Of a stretch of 6,765 nucleotides of DNA, positions 4,614-6,765 are shown piece by piece (position 1 is the stretch's first letter; each line of letters begins with the position of its first letter). This DNA comes from an uncultured Clostridia bacterium (GTDB taxonomy: Bacteria > Bacillota > Clostridia > Christensenellales > Pumilibacteraceae): assembly GCA_900553555.1 (NCBI GenBank), contig USEG01000048.1, positions 1-6,765 on the forward strand, given 5' to 3'. The translations under genes and the position numbers were made by a program. The notes beneath the pieces are model-generated. The model was not told where the DNA came from. It made no database searches and saw nothing but the letters and a program-made list of their open reading frames with translations.

Positions 4614-6335
4614 TCAGTCTTCTATCGCAGCTTTTGCGGCGGTACAGTCGTGAATTGCCTTTACTCCTTCGGGCGAGAATTTACATTTACGCTCGTAGGT
4701 GTACAAGCCGTTTACCTCCTGCTCCACGTCGTAAAGCTGTGTATAGCACAGCGCCCATGTTTCGGGATTTTTCATGATGGAGGACGTGATGGAACAATAG
4801 CGCTTTAAAAACTCCGCTTCGTCGGCGGCGGCGTTGCCGTATCCCCAGCTGCCCTTGTCTCTGTCGCCGAAGGGAATGTATTTAATTCCGCCGTACTCGC
4901 TTATCCAATAGGGCTGACCCTCGTATTTTTGAATCTTGTCGAACGTAATATACTGACCTTTTTCGTACTTTGCGGCGAATTTATCCAGGTCTCCTTCGTA
5001 ATCATGCACGTCGAAGGTGTCGGTGACGACGTGGAAACCGCCGCTCGTATCGATTACGGGACGCGATTTATCGTACCATTTGGTGGCATAGTAAGCTATT
5101 TTTACCGCCTCGTCGCTTATTCTGCGGCGGCCGGCGTCCCACACTTCGTTTAAGACGCACCAGCCGATTATGGACGGGTGGTTGTAGTCGCGTTTTACGG
5201 CCTCCATCCATTCGTAGAGATACTTGTTGACGCAGTCGAAACTGGTCCTGTCCAAACCCCAGTTGGGATATTCTTCCCACACCATATAGCCCATTTTGTC
5301 GCAGTAATAAAGCGCCTGAGGTTCGAAAATCTTTTCGTGCAGACGTGCGCCGTTGAAGCCCATATCCATCGAAAGTCTGATGTCCTGCTCGAATCTGTCC
5401 GTGGTGGGGGCGGTGTATATGCCGTCGCTGTAAAAGCCCTGGTCCAAAATAAATCTGCCGAACACCGACTTGCCGTTTAAAAGGAACTTTTTGCCGTCGA
5501 ACATCACCGAGCGCATTCCGAAATACGATTTTACGCTGTCGGTAACCTTGCCGTTGTAAATAAGGTTGAGCTGCAAGTCGTAAAGACGGCCTTTTCCCAG
5601 CTCCCACAAGTGCAATTCGTCAAGAGACATATGCACCGTTGTGCTGCCGTCCACTATCTTAAAGCGCACTTCGCCCTGCTTTTTGCCTTTGTAAGTCGCC
5701 ACGGCCTGTACTTCCGCTCCGTATGCGTCTTTCGCCTCGACTTCCAGAATGATTTCGCAGGCGTCTACATTGGGGGTGACGCGGAAATTTTCGATGTAGC
5801 GTTCGCCCACCGCTTCCAGCCATACGCTCTGCCAAATGCCCGTCGTGCGGGTATAGTCGCAGCCGCGGCTTTCCAGAACGGGGCACTGTTTGCCGTGTCC
5901 GTAATTGTCGTCGTATACGGGGTCTTCGGCGCACACCGTGACGTCGAATTTTTCACCGAAAGACGTCACTTCCGTCTTAAAGGGCACATATCCTCCCACG
6001 TGTTCCGTCACCTTTTCGCCGTTTATAAAAACGGTACTCTTCCAGTCCACCGCTCCGAAGTGCAAAAACACGCGTTTTCCGCGCATGCTTTCGGGCACGG
6101 TAACCGTCTTTTTGTACCAGACGACGCTCATAAAATCGGTGTTGCCCACGCCGCTGAGCTTGCTCTCGGGGCAGAACGGAACGTTTATTTCGCCGTCCAG
6201 CGAAGAACGCAGCCAATACTTTTTGCCCATGCCCACTCTTGCGTTGTCGATTTCGAATTCCCATTTTCCGTTGAGCGACAGCCAGTTTTCGCGCTCGAAC
6301 TGCGGATTGGGGTACTCTGTACGATAAACTTTCAT
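4614..6335 (-). CDS. Glycoside hydrolase family 2 enzyme (beta-galactosidase-like)
   Basis: A complete 573-residue GH2 enzyme. Domains in order: sugar-binding jelly roll (about 10-178; LNGKWEF, WYKKTVTVP, VFINGEKV, GGYVPF, GIWQSVWLE), immunoglobulin-like sandwich (about 180-275), and TIM barrel (about 277-565). The acid/base is Glu397 in WCVLNEVWD and the nucleophile is Glu480 in WISEYGG; both are present, as are GFNGARLH (326-333) and VWEEYPNW. GH2 enzymes hydrolyse terminal beta-galactosides, glucuronides or mannosides with retention. The Asn-x-Lys signature of bacterial beta-glucuronidases near the C terminus is not visible (VNGLYTYERK instead), so glucuronidase is less likely; true substrate unknown. 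No signal peptide, so it acts on imported sugars in the cytoplasm. Shorter than LacZ (about 1,000 residues), with no C-terminal extra domains. Start chosen from AGGAG (6343-6347) seven bases ahead of ATG; the ATG overlaps the gatB stop by four bases, indicating coupled translation. Confidence 0.93.
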   Translation of the reverse strand: MKVYRTEYPNPQFERENWLSLNGKWEFEIDNARVGMGKKYWLRSSLDGEINVPFCPESKLSGVGNTDFMSVVWYKKTVTVPESMRGKRVFLHFGAVDWKSTVFINGEKVTEHVGGYVPFKTEVTSFGEKFDVTVCAEDPVYDDNYGHGKQCPVLESRGCDYTRTTGIWQSVWLEAVGERYIENFRVTPNVDACEIILEVEAKDAYGAEVQAVATYKGKKQGEVRFKIVDGSTTVHMSLDELHLWELGKGRLYDLQLNLIYNGKVTDSVKSYFGMRSVMFDGKKFLLNGKSVFGRFILDQGFYSDGIYTAPTTDRFEQDIRLSMDMGFNGARLHEKIFEPQALYYCDKMGYMVWEEYPNWGLDRTSFDCVNKYLYEWMEAVKRDYNHPSIIGWCVLNEVWDAGRRRISDEAVKIAYYATKWYDKSRPVIDTSGGFHVVTDTFDVHDYEGDLDKFAAKYEKGQYITFDKIQKYEGQPYWISEYGGIKYIPFGDRDKGSWGYGNAAADEAEFLKRYCSITSSIMKNPETWALCYTQLYDVEQEVNGLYTYERKCKFSPEGVKAIHDCTAAKAAIED

Positions 6336-6765
6336 TTTCTTTCTCCTGTTTTGATTTTTTGATTTAATATTTCCTTAATAACCCGGTGGACAACGTCGGG
6401 GTCGCAGTTGCCTTCGGTGACTTTCATGACCTGTCCCACCAGATAAAAAAAGACTTTTTCGCTGCCGTTGAGATATTCGCGCACGGCTTTTTCGTTTTTT
6501 GCTATGACCTTTTCGGCCGCCTTGTAAGTCTGACTTTCGTCGAGACGTCTTATATTTAATTTTTCCGCCAGCAGCGCCGCGGATTCGTCGGACGCCCAAA
6601 GCGCCGGCAGCAGTTTGCGTTTTGCCGCCACCGAGCTTATTTCGCCCTTTTTGACCATGTTCCAGACGTCGTACAGCGTTTTTCCGCCGATACGCACCGA
6701 ATAATCTTCGCTGCCGGGCTGCTTTGCAAGCTGCAATATTTCGGTCATTATCACGTTGGACGCGC
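6332..6765 (-). CDS. gatB: Aspartyl/glutamyl-tRNA amidotransferase subunit B, C-terminal part
   Basis: Partial gene running off the right edge; the 5' part is missing. The visible 143 residues begin ASNVIMTEILQLAK, matching the ASNW-(I/L)-MGE block that joins the catalytic cradle to the tail of GatB. They continue through the helical GatB/YqeY tail domain (NGSEKVFFYLVGQVMKVTEG, then CDPDVVHRVIKEILNQ), the tRNA-binding appendage. GatB is the kinase/transamidation subunit of GatCAB, which converts Glu-tRNA(Gln) and/or Asp-tRNA(Asn) to the amidated form in the cytoplasm. Codons near 6754 are internal, not a start. The C terminus is slightly extended (KIKTGERK), and its TGA is embedded in the ATGA start of the glycosidase gene, so both are likely read from one transcript. 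The usual gatC/gatA partners would be upstream, outside the window. Confidence 0.9.
   Translation of the reverse strand, partial: ASNVIMTEILQLAKQPGSEDYSVRIGGKTLYDVWNMVKKGEISSVAAKRKLLPALWASDESAALLAEKLNIRRLDESQTYKAAEKVIAKNEKAVREYLNGSEKVFFYLVGQVMKVTEGNCDPDVVHRVIKEILNQKIKTGERK

Noticed and set aside
5610..6362. 250-residue + strand open frame opposite the glycosidase
   Set aside because: Antisense shadow of an unmistakable GH2 gene with both catalytic motifs; composition (Phe/Val/His-rich) reflects the opposite strand's codons.

Overview
The window looks like a chromosomal segment of an uncultured Firmicutes (Clostridia-like) bacterium. The signs are strong AGGAG-type ribosome binding sites, a perfect consensus sigma-A promoter, short Rho-independent terminators, a GatCAB-type amidotransferase gene, and a Y-family polymerase with a QLSLF clamp motif followed by a charged tail. 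No rRNA, tRNA, CRISPR array or transposase was found. The phylum call is an inference from these features, not a search result.

Layout, left half (+ strand). The window opens inside a Y-family DNA polymerase gene (dinB-like, C-terminal part, ends at 497). After about 225 bases with weak dyads and a textbook TTGACA-17 bp-TATAAT promoter comes a 434-residue, roughly eight-pass membrane protein of unknown function (723-2027), which appears to be built from two similar four-helix halves. It ends in a strong terminator (2037-2070). A membrane-anchored NERD-domain protein with a C4 zinc ribbon follows (2186-2917), also closed by a hairpin terminator.

Layout, middle (- strand, accessory). From about 3850 down to 3024 lies a visibly AT-richer cluster of three very small genes read leftward from an extended -10 promoter. 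The first (76 aa) carries an H...YDPQ block like the end of papain-fold (Tox-PL) toxin domains and may be a frameshifted remnant. The second (108 aa, acidic tail) overlaps it by 20 nt and looks like an immunity-type partner. The third (79 aa when repaired) is broken by a one-base shortfall in an A6 tract. My reading is a relic toxin/immunity cassette whose toxin is mostly gone. From 3885 to about 4476 there is no convincing gene, only hairpins, short repeats and non-conserved-looking open frames.

Layout, right (- strand). A glycoside hydrolase family 2 enzyme (4614-6335) starts inside the stop codon of gatB (ATGA overlap at 6332-6335), so the two are probably co-transcribed and translationally coupled. 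A terminator oriented for this strand sits at 4477-4507. gatB runs off the right edge. The window therefore mixes housekeeping genes (dinB, gatB), a cytoplasmic sugar hydrolase, two poorly known membrane-associated proteins and one decaying accessory island.
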